A DNA stretch of 5,862 bases from Lachnospiraceae bacterium (GTDB lineage Bacteria > Bacillota > Clostridia > Lachnospirales > Lachnospiraceae), in assembly GCA_021200345.1 (NCBI GenBank), contig JAJQGR010000218.1, positions 1 through 5,862 of the forward strand, written 5' to 3'. Both the position numbers and the translations under genes were made by a program. Below the pieces are notes generated by a model. It did no database searches and was not told where the DNA came from. It was given only the letters and a program-made list of their open reading frames with translations. Below are positions 5,715 to 5,862 of the stretch, one piece after another; the first letter of the stretch is position 1, and every line of letters starts with the position of its first letter.

Positions 5715-5862
5715 TCATCCATTGGAATACATATAATTAAACTCGGGAATCAAATAAGCAAAATCCTCCAGTCCGATACAGAGACTGGCTTCATATCGCA
5801 AGAGGTCCCTCCCGGGTAAATAGGTATTAAACTGGGTTACGGTAGTCACGGTTACGTAGGAG
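5715..5862 (-). CDS. 3' end of an unrecognised gene (5' part beyond the right edge)
   Basis: An open minus-strand frame enters from the right edge with its first whole codon at 5861-5859 and ends at TGA (5717-5715) after 48 residues, beginning SYVTVTTVTQFN and ending PEFNYMYSNG. The hydrophobic and polar pattern and the 22-nt spacing to the HAD start suggest a real C-terminus in the same operon. The short length prevents statistical proof. I do not recognise the family. No membrane helix or catalytic motif is visible; the end is rich in aromatic residues. Confidence 0.55.
   Translation of the reverse strand, partial: SYVTVTTVTQFNTYLPGRDLLRYEASLCIGLEDFAYLIPEFNYMYSNG

Overview
This window looks like chromosomal DNA of a low-to-moderate-GC anaerobic Firmicute, most plausibly a Lachnospiraceae-like Clostridium relative. 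The evidence is strong AGGAGG-type ribosome binding sites, sigma-A-like promoters, a Gram-positive style lipobox, a TEQ-type acetolactate synthase and a Cof-type HAD hydrolase. The taxonomic placement is inference; there is no rRNA or other marker gene.

Layout from left to right. (1) Positions 1-547, minus strand: the N-terminal 182 codons of an unrecognised membrane-anchored protein with a predicted extracytoplasmic beta-rich domain, running off the left edge. (2) 551-2014, minus: a polytopic GT-C (GT39/PMT-like) glycosyltransferase. (3) 2052-2537, minus: ilvN, the valine-sensing acetolactate synthase regulatory subunit. (4) 2550-4172, minus: ilvB, the catalytic subunit. (5) 4173-4383: a 211-bp divergent promoter region. 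(6) 4384-4866, plus: a small helical lipoprotein. (7) 4853-5692, minus: a Cof-type HAD-IIB hydrolase whose 3' end overlaps the lipoprotein gene by 14 bp tail to tail. (8) 5715-5861, minus: the last 48 codons of an unrecognised gene entering from the right edge.

IlvB and IlvN together make acetolactate synthase, the first common enzyme of branched-chain amino acid synthesis. They are tightly coupled: the ilvB stop codon lies inside the ilvN ribosome binding site. The glycosyltransferase follows ilvN after 37 nt, and the membrane protein follows the glycosyltransferase after 3 nt. I see no terminator or promoter between them, so transcription from the ilvB promoter may run ilvB-ilvN-GT-membrane protein. 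The last two genes are clearly more AT-rich than ilvBN and probably serve surface glycan assembly rather than amino acid synthesis. The HAD gene and the partial gene before it form a second minus-strand unit.

I found no mobile element, CRISPR array, RNA gene or recognisable defence system. The most notable points are a glutamate in place of the nucleophilic aspartate of the HAD protein, a divergent acetolactate synthase active site with natural changes at two classical herbicide-resistance positions, and the coupling of amino-acid and glycan genes.
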